Source of the DNA: Gillisia sp. UBA3175
GTDB taxonomy: Bacteria > Bacteroidota > Bacteroidia > Flavobacteriales > Flavobacteriaceae
Direction of reading: 5' to 3'
DNA length: 64,000 bases
Assembly: GCA_002364325.1 (NCBI GenBank)
Contig: DEXV01000008.1
Coordinates: 1 to 64,000 of the forward strand
Of this stretch, positions 26,998 to 36,535 are shown one piece after another. The position numbers and the translations under genes were made by a program. Within the stretch, counting starts at the first letter, position 1, and each line of letters starts with the position of its first letter. A model generated the notes under the pieces. It ran no database searches and was not told where the DNA came from. It saw nothing but the letters and a program-made list of their open reading frames with translations.

Positions 26998-27121
26998 GAA
27001 GCTTAATAAAATTTGAGACTTTAATTTATATTGTTTCAGCGATAAATTTGATTAAACGATTGTAGGGTGTCGAATAATCAGTTTTATAAACTCGGAAAAA
27101 TTTTCCGAGTTTATTATTTTT
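26998..27121 (+). ncRNA. Candidate small RNA
   Basis: Inferred only from a promoter-like element followed by a perfect terminator with no gene in between; about 120 nt long. No family was recognised. Confidence 0.3.
27086..27121 (+). terminator. Orphan terminator
   Basis: Stem ATAAACTCGGAAAA / TTTTCCGAGTTTAT, near-perfect, followed by a T-rich tail on the plus strand. The nearest plus-strand gene (crtY) ends almost 950 bases upstream and a minus-strand gene lies between. Confidence 0.8.
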
Positions 27122-27491
27122 AAGAAATAGAAACAGAAAAAAAATAACTGTTTTATTAAAATAAGTTTTTAGATTATTATTAATTAGAAAAGGATATAAT
27201 GCATAATTTATTGTCTATTTTATTTCTTTTTATATACTTTAATTGCTAAATTCGCACTCTGAGTCACATTTGTGGCACTATGATTTTAAAAACCCTACCT
27301 TCTAAAATCAGGAAATTCGAAAATTTCATTTTTTGAATATCTATTCTTTAACATTACAACACGTCCACTACACATTCGAAATTTTTGAAAGAGTTTTGCC
27401 TTTATATGTCATTTTTAAAATTAATTAAAAGGATAACTTGACTTCGAAAATTAGTAAGCTGTTAATAGTAGGGTATTAATGGTTAACTAAA

Positions 27492-27526
27492 GAACCCCGG
27501 AAATTAAATTTCCGGGGTTCGCTTTT
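27492..27526. terminator. Terminator downstream of aconitase
   Basis: 14-bp perfect arms GAACCCCGGAAATT / AATTTCCGGGGTTC, 32 bases beyond the acn stop. The T run is better on the plus strand (GCTTTTTT), so it may act in both directions. Confidence 0.75.
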
Positions 27527-27557
27527 TTATAGTAAATAGAAGATGTCTTACAGACTC

Positions 27558-29825
27558 TTATGCATTATTCTGGATCTTAATCAAGTTAAGAGCAGACCCT
27601 TGCTTAAACCATTCTATTTGTGGCTCATTATAAGTATGATTCGCCTTAAAAGTATCTTTACTTCCATCGGCATGAACAACTTCAATAGTAAGTGGTTTGT
27701 CAGGAGCAAATTCAGCTAGATCTATAAAATTAAAAGTATCATCTTCCTGAATTAGATCGTAATCCTTTTCATTCGCAAAAGTGATCCCTAACATCCCTTG
27801 CTTCTTAAGGTTTGTTTCATGAATTCTCGCAAAAGATTTTACCAATACTACTTTAACTCCAAGATGTCTTGGTTCCATAGCAGCATGTTCTCTAGAAGAT
27901 CCCTCTCCGTAGTTATGATCTCCCACAACTACAGTAGGAATTCCAGCAGCTTTATATTTTCTTGCTACTGCAGGTACTCCGTCATATTCTCCATCTATCT
28001 GGCTCTTAACAAAATTTGTCTTTTTATTGTAAGAATTTATAGCTCCAATAAGCATGTTATTAGAAATGTTATCTAAATGCCCTCTATATCTTAACCATGG
28101 TCCTGCCATAGAAATATGATCTGTAGTACATTTTCCAAATGCCTTAATAAGAAGCTTTACACCAGTTAGGTTCTTTCCATCCCAAGGCTTGAAAGGCTCT
28201 AAAAGTTGTAAACGCTCACTGTCCTTAGCTACTTTAATCGCTACCTCACTTCCGTCTTCTGAAGGGGCAACATATCCTGGATCCTCAACATCAAATCCTT
28301 TAGGAGGAAGTTCTATTCCTGTTGGCTCATCCAACATCACTTCTTCTCCATCTTCGTTTATAAGTTTATCTCTAGTAGGATCAAAATCCAATCTTCCTGA
28401 AATTGCAATAGCAGCAACCATTTCTGGTGAACCTACAAAGGCATGAGTATTTGGATTTCCATCTGCTCTTTTTGAGAAGTTTCGGTTAAATGAATGCACA
28501 ATAGTATTCTTTTCATCACCTTTTCTATCGCTTCTATCCCATTGGCCTATACAAGGTCCACATGCGTTAGTAAAAATAGTAGCATCCAGATCTTCAAAGA
28601 TCTGAAGCAATCCATCTCTTTCGGCAGTGAATCGAATAGTTTCAGATCCTGGATTAATTCCAAAATCAGATTTTGCTTTAATCTTTTTATCTACTGCTTG
28701 CTTAGCAATAGAAGCGGCACGTGTAAGATCTTCATAAGAAGAGTTAGTACATGAACCTATTAAACCCCAATCTACTTTAATTGGCCAGTCGTTCTTCCTA
28801 GCTGCTTCTCCCATTTCAGAAATAGGTGTAGCAAGATCTGGAGTGAAAGGACCATTTAAATGAGGTCTTAATTCAGACAGATCGATCTCGATCAATTCAT
28901 CAAAATATTGTTCAGGATTTGCATACACTTCATCATCTCCGGTTAAGTGCTCTCTGACTTCATTCGCTGCAGCAGCAACATCAGCTCTATTGGTTGCATT
29001 TAGATAACGCTCCATAGAATCGTCATAGCCAAATGTAGAAGTGGTTGCACCAACTTCTGCACCCATATTACAAATTGTTCCTTTTCCAGTACAAGATAAA
29101 GAGCGAGCTCCCTCTCCAAAATATTCAATTATTGCCCCTGTTCCACCTTTAACCGTTAAAATTCCAGCAACTTTTAAAATTACATCTTTTGCAGAGGTCC
29201 ATCCAGAAAGTTTTCCTGTTAATTTAACACCAATAAGTTTCGGGAACTTTAATTCCCAAGCCATTCCTGCCATTACATCTACTGCATCTGCTCCACCTAC
29301 ACCAATAGCAACCATTCCTAAACCTCCAGCGTTCACTGTATGAGAATCTGTTCCTATCATCATTCCACCTGGAAATGCATAATTTTCTAGCACAACTTGA
29401 TGTATGATCCCAGCCCCAGGTTTCCAAAATCCAATTCCATATTTATTGGAAACAGATTCTAAAAATTCGAATACTTCATGACTGGATTTATTTGCCGAAA
29501 CTAAATCTATAGCTGCACCCATTTTCGCTTGGATCAAGTGATCACAGTGAACCGTAGTTGGAACTGCTACATTTTTCTTTCCAGCTTGCATAAACTGAAG
29601 TAAAGCCATTTGAGCGGTAGCATCCTGACACGCAATTCTGTCTGGAGCGAAATCCACGTAATCCTTACCTCTTCTAAAAGCTTGTTCGGTTTTTCCGTCC
29701 CATAAATGAGAATAAAGTATTTTTTCTGAAAGTGTTAAAGGCTTACCAACAACTTCACGCGCTTTGTTAACGCGGTCTGCCATTTGGCTATATACCTTTT
29801 TGATCATATCAATATCGTATGCCAT
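27558..29825 (-). CDS. acn: Aconitate hydratase
   Basis: 755 residues, mitochondrial-type aconitase that isomerises citrate to isocitrate in the TCA cycle. The [4Fe-4S] ligands are in [11 protein letters not shown] and [19 protein letters not shown] and [12 protein letters not shown] line the active site, and the C-terminal swivel domain carries [16 protein letters not shown] -7 TAATTTTG lies at 29858-29865 on the minus strand. Monocistronic. Confidence 0.97.
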   Translation of the reverse strand: MAYDIDMIKKVYSQMADRVNKAREVVGKPLTLSEKILYSHLWDGKTEQAFRRGKDYVDFAPDRIACQDATAQMALLQFMQAGKKNVAVPTTVHCDHLIQAKMGAAIDLVSANKSSHEVFEFLESVSNKYGIGFWKPGAGIIHQVVLENYAFPGGMMIGTDSHTVNAGGLGMVAIGVGGADAVDVMAGMAWELKFPKLIGVKLTGKLSGWTSAKDVILKVAGILTVKGGTGAIIEYFGEGARSLSCTGKGTICNMGAEVGATTSTFGYDDSMERYLNATNRADVAAAANEVREHLTGDDEVYANPEQYFDELIEIDLSELRPHLNGPFTPDLATPISEMGEAARKNDWPIKVDWGLIGSCTNSSYEDLTRAASIAKQAVDKKIKAKSDFGINPGSETIRFTAERDGLLQIFEDLDATIFTNACGPCIGQWDRSDRKGDEKNTIVHSFNRNFSKRADGNPNTHAFVGSPEMVAAIAISGRLDFDPTRDKLINEDGEEVMLDEPTGIELPPKGFDVEDPGYVAPSEDGSEVAIKVAKDSERLQLLEPFKPWDGKNLTGVKLLIKAFGKCTTDHISMAGPWLRYRGHLDNISNNMLIGAINSYNKKTNFVKSQIDGEYDGVPAVARKYKAAGIPTVVVGDHNYGEGSSREHAAMEPRHLGVKVVLVKSFARIHETNLKKQGMLGITFANEKDYDLIQEDDTFNFIDLAEFAPDKPLTIEVVHADGSKDTFKANHTYNEPQIEWFKQGSALNLIKIQNNA

Positions 29826-29857
29826 GTTTTGTTTGATTTAGTGTTCTAAAAGTCTTG

Positions 29858-29865
29858 CAAAATTA
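29858..29865 (-). promoter_or_regulatory. -7 element of the acn promoter
   Basis: TAATTTTG on the minus strand is an exact TAnnTTTG match, 33-40 bases upstream of the acn start. A -33 was not identified. Confidence 0.45.
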
Positions 29866-30116
29866 CAAAATTGGAACGGATTTTAAAAATTAGAACTAAT
29901 ATTGGAATATAATTGCGATTTGTTCAAAATAATATTCATTATAGAAAGGTTATTTATCACATCTGTAATTTTGAGTATATATAATATGAATTTGGTATTT
30001 ATGTCTGCTAAAACACAAACACAAGGTTAGGTTTTTTATTCCGAATAAATAAAAAGGAGGGCTAAAAAAGAAATTTAAAGTTGACGGTTTCTGTTCTTAA
30101 TTATGAAGTAGCTCTA

Positions 30117-31070
30117 TTAAAATAAAGCTCTTATTATCTGCTCTTCAGAAATCCCTTCGGCTTCTGCTTTATAATTCTTAATTATTCTGTGCCTTAAAAT
30201 GCCCATCGCAACAGCTTGAATATTTTCTATATCTGGAGAAAACTTTCCGTTTAAAATAGCATGTGCCTTAGCCGCTAATACCAAATTTTGAGAAGCTCTT
30301 GGTCCTGCTCCCCAATCCACATAATTCTTAATAATCTCTGGAGCTGTAGTTCCATTCGGCCTACTTTTGCTAACCATCGTAACTGCATATTCCACAACGT
30401 TATCTGCGACAGGAACTCTACGCACTAAGTGCTGTATCTCGATGATCTCTGAAGCTGTAAAAAGCGGATTTATAGTTTGTTCTATGTTGGTAGTGGTTGT
30501 TTTTACTACATCTACCTCCTCTTGAAATGAGGGATAATCCAGATTAATGGCAAACATGAATCTGTCTAACTGTGCTTCAGGCAAAGGATACGTACCTTCC
30601 TGCTCTATTGGATTTTGAGTAGCCAAAACAAAATAAGGAAGACTAAGCTTATAATGATTGCCTGCAATGGTTACAGAGCGTTCTTGCATAGCCTCTAATA
30701 ATGCAGCTTGAGTTTTTGGCGGAGTTCTATTTATTTCATCTGCCAGAATGATATTCGAAAAAATTGGCCCTTTAATAAACTTAAAGTGTCTATTCTCATC
30801 TAAGATTTCCGAACCTAAAATATCACTAGGCATAAGATCTGGGGTGAACTGTATCCTTTTAAAATCTAATCCCAAAGCTTTAGAAATGGTATTTACCATT
30901 AATGTTTTGGCCAGTCCTGGAACTCCTATCAACAATGCATGCCCTCCGGAAAAAATTGACAAGAGAATTTGATCGATCACTTTCTCTTGACCAACTATTA
31001 CCTTCGCTATTTCTTTTTTAAGAAGTTGATGCTTATCAACTAAAGATTCTACAGCGGTGACATCGGACAT
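30117..31070 (-). CDS. MoxR-family AAA+ ATPase
   Basis: 317 residues. Walker A GVPGLAKT (about 43-50), Walker B ILADEINRTPPKTQAALLEAM, sensor ATQNPIEQEGTYPLPEAQLDRF, and the lid domain at 200-317. MoxR ATPases are chaperones that usually work with a neighbouring von Willebrand A protein for assembly of envelope complexes. Here the DUF58 and VWA partners are missing; instead the gene follows two foldase genes with a 10-base gap, suggesting a role in envelope protein maturation. It ends about 290 bases before acn. Confidence 0.92.
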   Translation of the reverse strand: MSDVTAVESLVDKHQLLKKEIAKVIVGQEKVIDQILLSIFSGGHALLIGVPGLAKTLMVNTISKALGLDFKRIQFTPDLMPSDILGSEILDENRHFKFIKGPIFSNIILADEINRTPPKTQAALLEAMQERSVTIAGNHYKLSLPYFVLATQNPIEQEGTYPLPEAQLDRFMFAINLDYPSFQEEVDVVKTTTTNIEQTINPLFTASEIIEIQHLVRRVPVADNVVEYAVTMVSKSRPNGTTAPEIIKNYVDWGAGPRASQNLVLAAKAHAILNGKFSPDIENIQAVAMGILRHRIIKNYKAEAEGISEEQIIRALF

Positions 31071-31080
31071 TTGTGGTGTA

Positions 31081-32538
31081 TTATTTTTTTAACCAGTTAC
31101 TTTCAAAAGAACAATTTCGGAATTTACCATTAATTTTAATATAAGTATCTGCAATTTTTTCCTTTTGCCATTCTGCAATAGCATCTAATTGCTTATCTCT
31201 CAATGCCAATTCTTTTATCTTAAGGTAATCCTGAACAAAATCTGCCTTATGCTCTTTGTATCTCTTGTTAACCGTAATAATCTTATAAAATATTTTTCCT
31301 GTACGTTCTTGGTCCTTTAAAATCAAGGAAACCTCTCCTTCTTTTAAACTAGATACCTGCTCATACAATTCTGGATCTATCTTGGTAAGTTCGAATCTTG
31401 TATCTCCATTTGTCGGGTTGATCAATTTACCATCGTTTGCAGCAGTTTGCTCTTCATCTGAATATCTTTTGGCAGCCTCCCCAAAAGTGATCTCTTTATT
31501 AATAATCTTATTTCTTAAGCTATCTATTTCCGCTCTAGCACTCTCTACAGTAGAGTTGGTAACATCTGGAATCAAAAGAATGTGTCTTATCTCCAAATTC
31601 TGACCAATTACTTTTTCAACCTTAATAATATGATATCCAAATTGAGATGCAAAAGGTTCACTTACTTCACCTTCTTGTAAACTAAAGGCGGTATCTTTAA
31701 AATCTTTATCCAATCCATCTTTCCTGGTTATAACCATTCGTCCACCATCGCTACTAGACCCTGGGTCCTGAGAGTATAGTACCGCTTTAGTACCAAAACT
31801 AGCACCATTATCTACTACATCTTCACGAAATTGATTTAACCTATCTATTACCTTTTGCTTTTCAGATTCAGGAGTTTCTGGCTTAATTATAATTTGTGCG
31901 ATCTCCACTTCATCACCAAAATATGGTCTTTCCTCTTCAGGAATTCCTTCAAAATAAGTGCGAACTTCTTCTGGAGTTACTTCCACTTTTTCAATAATGC
32001 TTTGTTGCATTTTTTTAGAAAGTTCTTGCTGCTTATTTAATTCAAATAATTCAGTTCTAAATTCATCTTCAGAATCTCTTTTATAAAAATTAAGTACTTT
32101 TTGCATGGTACCTATTTGTCCAACCATTTGGGTGATCTGTTGATCTACATAATTTCTGATTTCAACATCAGAAACAACAATACTATCTTGAATGGCATGG
32201 TGTGCGTATAATTTATTCTCTAATAAACTTCCAGCTAAATTACAATCTGTAATCCCCTCAGTAGAAACTCCTTGACTCTTAAGATCTTTATACATAAGAT
32301 CTATATCGCTATCCAGAATAACGTATGCGCCTACCACGGCTGCAATACCATCTACTTTCATTCTTTTAAAGTCGCCAGATTCTTGCGGCGCTTCTTCTTG
32401 AACTACTTCCGGTTGAATTGCGGTACTATCTGTAACAATTACTTCTTGGGCGATTGCGCTAGCCTGCATTCCAAAAAACACGGTAATCGCTGCTATTCCT
32501 TTAATTATATATTTCAAATTGTTCGTTTTCAATTGCAT
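31081..32538 (-). CDS. SurA-like periplasmic peptidyl-prolyl isomerase
   Basis: Up to 485 residues, exported (signal peptide core YIIKGIAAITVFFG, cleaved near ASAIAQ). A TTG at 32517 would give a shorter and more typical signal peptide (478 residues) and reduce the overlap with the upstream gene from 38 to 17 bases; the choice is open. A SurA-N-like helical region (about 55-185) is followed by two parvulin domains (about 210-310 with SQDPGSSSDGGRM...FGYHIIKVEK, and 315-420 with YSDEEQTAANDGKL). Likely chaperones outer-membrane proteins such as the TonB receptors. Confidence 0.92.
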   Translation of the reverse strand: MQLKTNNLKYIIKGIAAITVFFGMQASAIAQEVIVTDSTAIQPEVVQEEAPQESGDFKRMKVDGIAAVVGAYVILDSDIDLMYKDLKSQGVSTEGITDCNLAGSLLENKLYAHHAIQDSIVVSDVEIRNYVDQQITQMVGQIGTMQKVLNFYKRDSEDEFRTELFELNKQQELSKKMQQSIIEKVEVTPEEVRTYFEGIPEEERPYFGDEVEIAQIIIKPETPESEKQKVIDRLNQFREDVVDNGASFGTKAVLYSQDPGSSSDGGRMVITRKDGLDKDFKDTAFSLQEGEVSEPFASQFGYHIIKVEKVIGQNLEIRHILLIPDVTNSTVESARAEIDSLRNKIINKEITFGEAAKRYSDEEQTAANDGKLINPTNGDTRFELTKIDPELYEQVSSLKEGEVSLILKDQERTGKIFYKIITVNKRYKEHKADFVQDYLKIKELALRDKQLDAIAEWQKEKIADTYIKINGKFRNCSFESNWLKK

Positions 32539-33364
32539 CTCTTGTTATATCTTTTTCTAAATCTTTAACTAAATTGGCTTTTCTCTTGTTAAGGAGAATT
32601 TGTTTAATTGTGGAAGTTGCATATTCCAGCGGCGCTTGGTCGTTCCTTAAAAGAACGTCGTTAACATACACCAAATATACTTCTAATGAATCTTCGAGTT
32701 GAAGAAAATTCGACTTTTTTAAGAATTGTGACTTATTACCATCATTCAAAGGAAATATCTTTTCATATACAGATTTTGTGCCAACCCATACGGTATCTTT
32801 AAATGAATAAGATTTAAACTGAAGTGCAATCCTGTTTAGATCCTCTCTATCTTCAGAATTAAACCTTATAAATTTCTTCTTAATATCTTGAAAATCTAAA
32901 TTATTCTTATCTAAATTGACGAAGCGCATTTTCACAAGGTCCTCATTCAATCTGAAGTTATCCATATGTTCTTCATAATAATTTACTATCTCGGTCTGGC
33001 TAAAAGCTGTATCTAACCTTTTCACAACCAAAGCATCTGCATAGGCTTTGCTATAAAGTTCATTTTTGTAGTTATTTACCAACTCATCAAATTCCTTCTG
33101 TTGCTGGGTACTTAAATTTATTTTTGCTCTATCTATTAATAATTGCTGTGTGGCCCATCTATTAATAAAATTGTTCACTAACAAAATACTGTCTTCATCA
33201 CTTAGGTCTTCGCCTACTAAGGATTGAATATCCTCTAAATATAAATAGTTATCGTTTACTCGAGCCACTTTTTGTCGCTCCTCTATTGGCTTAAAGTAAT
33301 TGCAACTTTGCAGTAAAACGGTGCAACCAATTAGTAAAAAAAACTTTGAGATATGATTCTCCAT
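32501..33364 (-). CDS. Lipoprotein, probable SurA-N-like foldase partner
   Basis: 287 residues with a lipobox (LLQSC, Cys 21). The body is mostly helical and charged, with a region like the SurA/PpiC N-terminal chaperone part (VARVNDNYLYLEDIQSLVG...). I see no intact parvulin motif. Position directly upstream of, and overlapping, the SurA-like gene suggests the two act together on outer-membrane protein folding. First gene of the lipoprotein-SurA-MoxR unit. Family assignment is by context more than motif. Confidence 0.7.
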   Translation of the reverse strand: MENHISKFFLLIGCTVLLQSCNYFKPIEERQKVARVNDNYLYLEDIQSLVGEDLSDEDSILLVNNFINRWATQQLLIDRAKINLSTQQQKEFDELVNNYKNELYSKAYADALVVKRLDTAFSQTEIVNYYEEHMDNFRLNEDLVKMRFVNLDKNNLDFQDIKKKFIRFNSEDREDLNRIALQFKSYSFKDTVWVGTKSVYEKIFPLNDGNKSQFLKKSNFLQLEDSLEVYLVYVNDVLLRNDQAPLEYATSTIKQILLNKRKANLVKDLEKDITRDAIENEQFEIYN

Positions 33365-33566
33365 TTATAGGCAGATAACTTTAATAATAATCCGTAATTT
33401 TAATATTCCCAGAACGTTCTGATTTTTATTAAAATACAGCGGCAAAAATAAGAATTCCTAAGGCTTAAACAAGCTATAATCTGTAAACGATTCAAAATTC
33501 AAGAAATTATACTCCAAATTATTAATTTTCTTAAGCAATTAGAAAGCTAACTAAAATGGAACCATA

Positions 33567-34019
33567 ATGAAGTATTCTGAACAAATCATTATAGACCTGC
33601 CTAGGGAAATAATGATTGCAAAATTCGAAAATCCAGAAAATTTTAAACATTGGCAAAAAGGATTCATATCCTACAAGCATTTATGCGGTTCTCCTGGAGA
33701 ATTAGGCGCTCGATCTAAATTGAAATTCAAAATGGGGAAAAGAGAAATTGAAATGATCGAGACCATTGAAAAGAGAGATTTACCAAATAAGTTGTTTACC
33801 AGTTACGATGCAAAGGGAGTTTTTAACCATCAAAAGAATTATTTTGAAGACGTTACTACCAATTCCACAAGATGGATAAGTGATAATGAGTTCGAATTTT
33901 CTGGATTCATGAAAATAATTGCACTTTTGATGCCTGGATCTTTCAAAAAACAAACACTAAATTATATGAAGGATTTTAAGGACTTTGCGGAAAATAGCAC
34001 CAGTGTGCTAAATGAATAG
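33567..34019 (+). CDS. SRPBCC (START-like) family protein
   Basis: 150 residues predicted to form a helix-grip hydrophobic-ligand pocket: YSEQIIIDLPREIMIAKFENPENFKHWQKGFISY, then alternating strands and a long C-terminal helix (IALLMPGSFKKQTLNYMKDFKDFAE). Ligand unknown. It overlaps the next small gene by 8 bases at its longest start, or by none if that gene starts at 34024. Confidence 0.8.
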   Translation: MKYSEQIIIDLPREIMIAKFENPENFKHWQKGFISYKHLCGSPGELGARSKLKFKMGKREIEMIETIEKRDLPNKLFTSYDAKGVFNHQKNYFEDVTTNSTRWISDNEFEFSGFMKIIALLMPGSFKKQTLNYMKDFKDFAENSTSVLNE

Positions 34020-34023
34020 ATAC

Positions 34024-34275
34024 ATGGAAAAAGAAAGAAAAATTAAATTAATATGGGACTTTCGAGGTCCACAAGCCTTACCAATAGCCAAGCATCACGA
34101 AATACATTTAAAAGATTTCATACTTGCCGAAAAACTTGAAGACTGGAACATCACAGGATTTCAACAGTTAACCGAACTGCATTCTATTGCTTTCTGGGTA
34201 GTTCCAGAATCTGAGATCCTTAAATTTAGGGATGTTTTAAAACCAAATAGGGCAATAGTTTATAATGAACAATAA
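34024..34275 (+). CDS. Small conserved protein of unknown function
   Basis: 83 residues from ATG 34024 (87 if ATG 34012 is used, inside the previous gene). It has no signal peptide or membrane segment. Visible features are KLIWDFRGPQALPIAKHHEIHLKDF near the start (a HHEIH group that could bind metal) and IAFWVVPESEI later. It sits 4 bases after the SRPBCC gene, so a functional link is likely. I do not recognise the family. Confidence 0.65.
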   Translation: MEKERKIKLIWDFRGPQALPIAKHHEIHLKDFILAEKLEDWNITGFQQLTELHSIAFWVVPESEILKFRDVLKPNRAIVYNEQ

Positions 34276-34338
34276 TTTTTAGAGTATTCTTATAATTATT
34301 TAACCGGGTCTCCTATATTTGGGAAAATTAATAAAAAC

Positions 34339-34851
34339 ATGAAAAACATTGTATTGGCTCTTGCCATTTTTATTACAGGGATTAGCCTTCAGGCACAATC
34401 TAAGATTGGAACTATAGATGCTGAATTCATATTAGGCCAGATGCCTGAGATCCCAACTGTGGAAGAATCCTTAAAAACTTACAACCTAAAACTTCAGGAA
34501 GATCTTCAAGTAACTCTCAAGAAATATGAAGAATTAATTGCCGACTATAAGTCCAACAGTACCACTTTTACAGAAGAAATTAAAGTTGAAAAAGAATCTG
34601 AAATTTTGTCTTTAGAGAATGATATCAAGAATTTCAGACAAAAAGCTTCCGTACTTATTCAAGTTAAAAGAAATGAGCTTACTCAGCCTCTTTATGAGAA
34701 AATTAATACTGCTATGCGCACTATTGTTGCAGAGCAAAAATACACTCAAATATTTAACACTAGTGTGAATGGTTTAGCCTATTCAGATGAAAAATTTGAT
34801 ATCACCCAAGCTGTGATGACAAAACTTGGTATAGAAATGCCAAAGGAATAA
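34339..34851 (+). CDS. OmpH/Skp-family periplasmic chaperone
   Basis: 170 residues with a signal peptide (MKNIVLALAIFITGISLQAQ), then KIGTIDAEFILGQMPE, which resembles the Skp start, and a long charged coiled-coil (about 40-125). Skp trimers hold unfolded outer-membrane proteins. Followed by a terminator. Could be single or the last gene of the 33567 unit (63-base gap). Confidence 0.87.
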   Translation: MKNIVLALAIFITGISLQAQSKIGTIDAEFILGQMPEIPTVEESLKTYNLKLQEDLQVTLKKYEELIADYKSNSTTFTEEIKVEKESEILSLENDIKNFRQKASVLIQVKRNELTQPLYEKINTAMRTIVAEQKYTQIFNTSVNGLAYSDEKFDITQAVMTKLGIEMPKE

Positions 34852-34868
34852 ACACTATTCCTAGAGCT

Positions 34869-34907
34869 AAAAAAAGCGGTTTCATATAATTATGAAGCCG
34901 CTTTTTT
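34869..34907. terminator. Bidirectional terminator
   Basis: AAAAAAGCGGTTTCATA / TATGAAGCCGCTTTTTT with one G-U pair and a TAAT loop, between the converging ompH-like and guaB genes. Confidence 0.95.
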
Positions 34908-34927
34908 ATTGAATTTATTCATTAAAT

Positions 34928-36400
34928 CTATCTGCTATAGTTTGGTGATTCATTAGTAATGGTTACATCATGAGGATGACTTTCATGAATTCCAGATGAA
35001 GTTATTTTCACAAACCTTCCAGTTTCCTTTAATGTTTCTATATCCTTTGCTCCACAATATCCCATACCGGCACGAAGTCCGCCTACAAATTGATGGATGC
35101 TTTCCTCCAGCTCCCCTTTGTAAGGAACCCTCCCCACAATTCCTTCTGGCACCAATTTCTTAATGTCGTCTTCTACATCTTGAAAATAACGATCTTTAGA
35201 TCCTTGTTTCATTGCTTCAACAGAACCCATCCCTCTGTAAGACTTAAATTTTCTACCTTCATAAATAATAGTTTCCCCAGGAGATTCCTTAGTTCCTGCA
35301 AGTAAAGATCCTAACATTACACAATCTGCTCCCGCTGCAATTGCTTTAGGAATATCTCCTGTATAGCGAATTCCACCATCTGCAATAACAGGAACTCCAG
35401 TTCCTTTTAAAGCGGCTGCAACCTCTAACACTGCAGAGAATTGAGGAAAACCTACACCAGCTACAACTCTGGTAGTACAAATAGATCCAGGACCTATTCC
35501 AACTTTTACGGCATCTGCTCCAGCATTTGCTAAATATTTAGCAGCTTCAGCTGTTGCAATATTTCCCACAACAACATCCAGATCTGGAAATTTAGCTTTT
35601 ACGCTTTTTAGAACTTCTACTACACCTCTGGTATGTCCATGAGCTGTATCGATTATAATGGCATCTACCCCAGCATTAACCAATGCAGTTGCACGTTCTA
35701 CAGAATCTGCAGTTACACCAATTGCAGCTGCAACACGAAGCCTTCCGTAGCTATCTTTATTTGCATTTGGTTTTTGAGTAAGTTTAGTGATATCTCGAAA
35801 AGTGATAAGACCTACTAATATATCATTTGCATTAACAACAGGCAATTTTTCAATTTTATTCTTTTGTAAGATCACCTCTGCTTCTTCTAGGGATGTTCCT
35901 TCAGAAACAGTTACCAAATTCTTAGAAGTCATTACTTCAGAAATTGGCCTCTTATTATTTTTTTCGAATCTTAGATCTCTATTGGTTACAATACCAAGTA
36001 GTTTTCCATTATCATCGATAATTGGAATACCACCAATACTGTGTTCTTTCATATTATTTTTAGCATCCTGAACCTTCGCCGTAAGAGGTAAGGTAACAGG
36101 ATCTATGATCATTCCGCTTTCTGCACGCTTCACCTTCCTCACCTTCAAGGCTTGCTCCTCGATGCTCATATTCTTGTGCAATACACCAATTCCTCCTTCT
36201 CGAGCAATGGCTATAGCCATTTTACTCTCCGTAACTGTATCCATAGCAGCAGATACTATAGGAACATTAATAGGAATGTTTCTGGTAAATTTAGATTGAA
36301 TACTTACGTCGCGAGGTAGAATTTCGGAATATGCGGGAACCAATAATACATCGTCGTATGTAAGGCCTTCCCCAACTATTTTGGAATCGTGTGCAGTCAT
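34928..36400 (-). CDS. guaB: Inosine-5'-monophosphate dehydrogenase
   Basis: 490 residues from ATG 36400 ([26 protein letters not shown]); nine further codons are open upstream but not needed. NAD-dependent oxidation of IMP to XMP, the committed step to GMP. A TIM barrel with the catalytic cysteine in [13 protein letters not shown] is interrupted by two CBS domains (about 95-215) that bind regulatory nucleotides. Flap YRGMGS and catalytic region GRVPYKG are present. A -7 TATATTTG lies at 36425-36432 (minus). Confidence 0.97.
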   Translation of the reverse strand: MTAHDSKIVGEGLTYDDVLLVPAYSEILPRDVSIQSKFTRNIPINVPIVSAAMDTVTESKMAIAIAREGGIGVLHKNMSIEEQALKVRKVKRAESGMIIDPVTLPLTAKVQDAKNNMKEHSIGGIPIIDDNGKLLGIVTNRDLRFEKNNKRPISEVMTSKNLVTVSEGTSLEEAEVILQKNKIEKLPVVNANDILVGLITFRDITKLTQKPNANKDSYGRLRVAAAIGVTADSVERATALVNAGVDAIIIDTAHGHTRGVVEVLKSVKAKFPDLDVVVGNIATAEAAKYLANAGADAVKVGIGPGSICTTRVVAGVGFPQFSAVLEVAAALKGTGVPVIADGGIRYTGDIPKAIAAGADCVMLGSLLAGTKESPGETIIYEGRKFKSYRGMGSVEAMKQGSKDRYFQDVEDDIKKLVPEGIVGRVPYKGELEESIHQFVGGLRAGMGYCGAKDIETLKETGRFVKITSSGIHESHPHDVTITNESPNYSR

Positions 36401-36424
36401 AGCAATTAAAGATTTAATTGCGTG

Positions 36425-36432
36425 CAAATATA
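36425..36432 (-). promoter_or_regulatory. -7 element of the guaB promoter
   Basis: TATATTTG on the minus strand, 25-32 bases upstream of the guaB ATG; the -33 is unclear. Confidence 0.5.
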
Positions 36433-36535
36433 CGTAATTTAAAACCAGGAAATTGATTGGAAATCAGCTAATCTTGGATTTATTCCGAAAATGTCAGTTG
36501 AGCATCAAGAATTACAAAATTTTCACTTATCAATT

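Larger units (their letters stand above)
26692..27557. other. 866-bp gene-free region with a candidate small RNA
   Basis: No protein-coding frame was found on either strand. It contains a promoter-like sequence at 26959-26992, an isolated strong terminator at 27086-27121 and the hairpin after aconitase at 27492-27526. The stretch 27126-27490 shows nothing I can name. Confidence 0.6.

Noticed and set aside
36402..36427. Nine-codon extension of guaB
   Set aside because: The ATG at 36400 matches the usual IMPDH start, and the extension reaches into the promoter -7 region.
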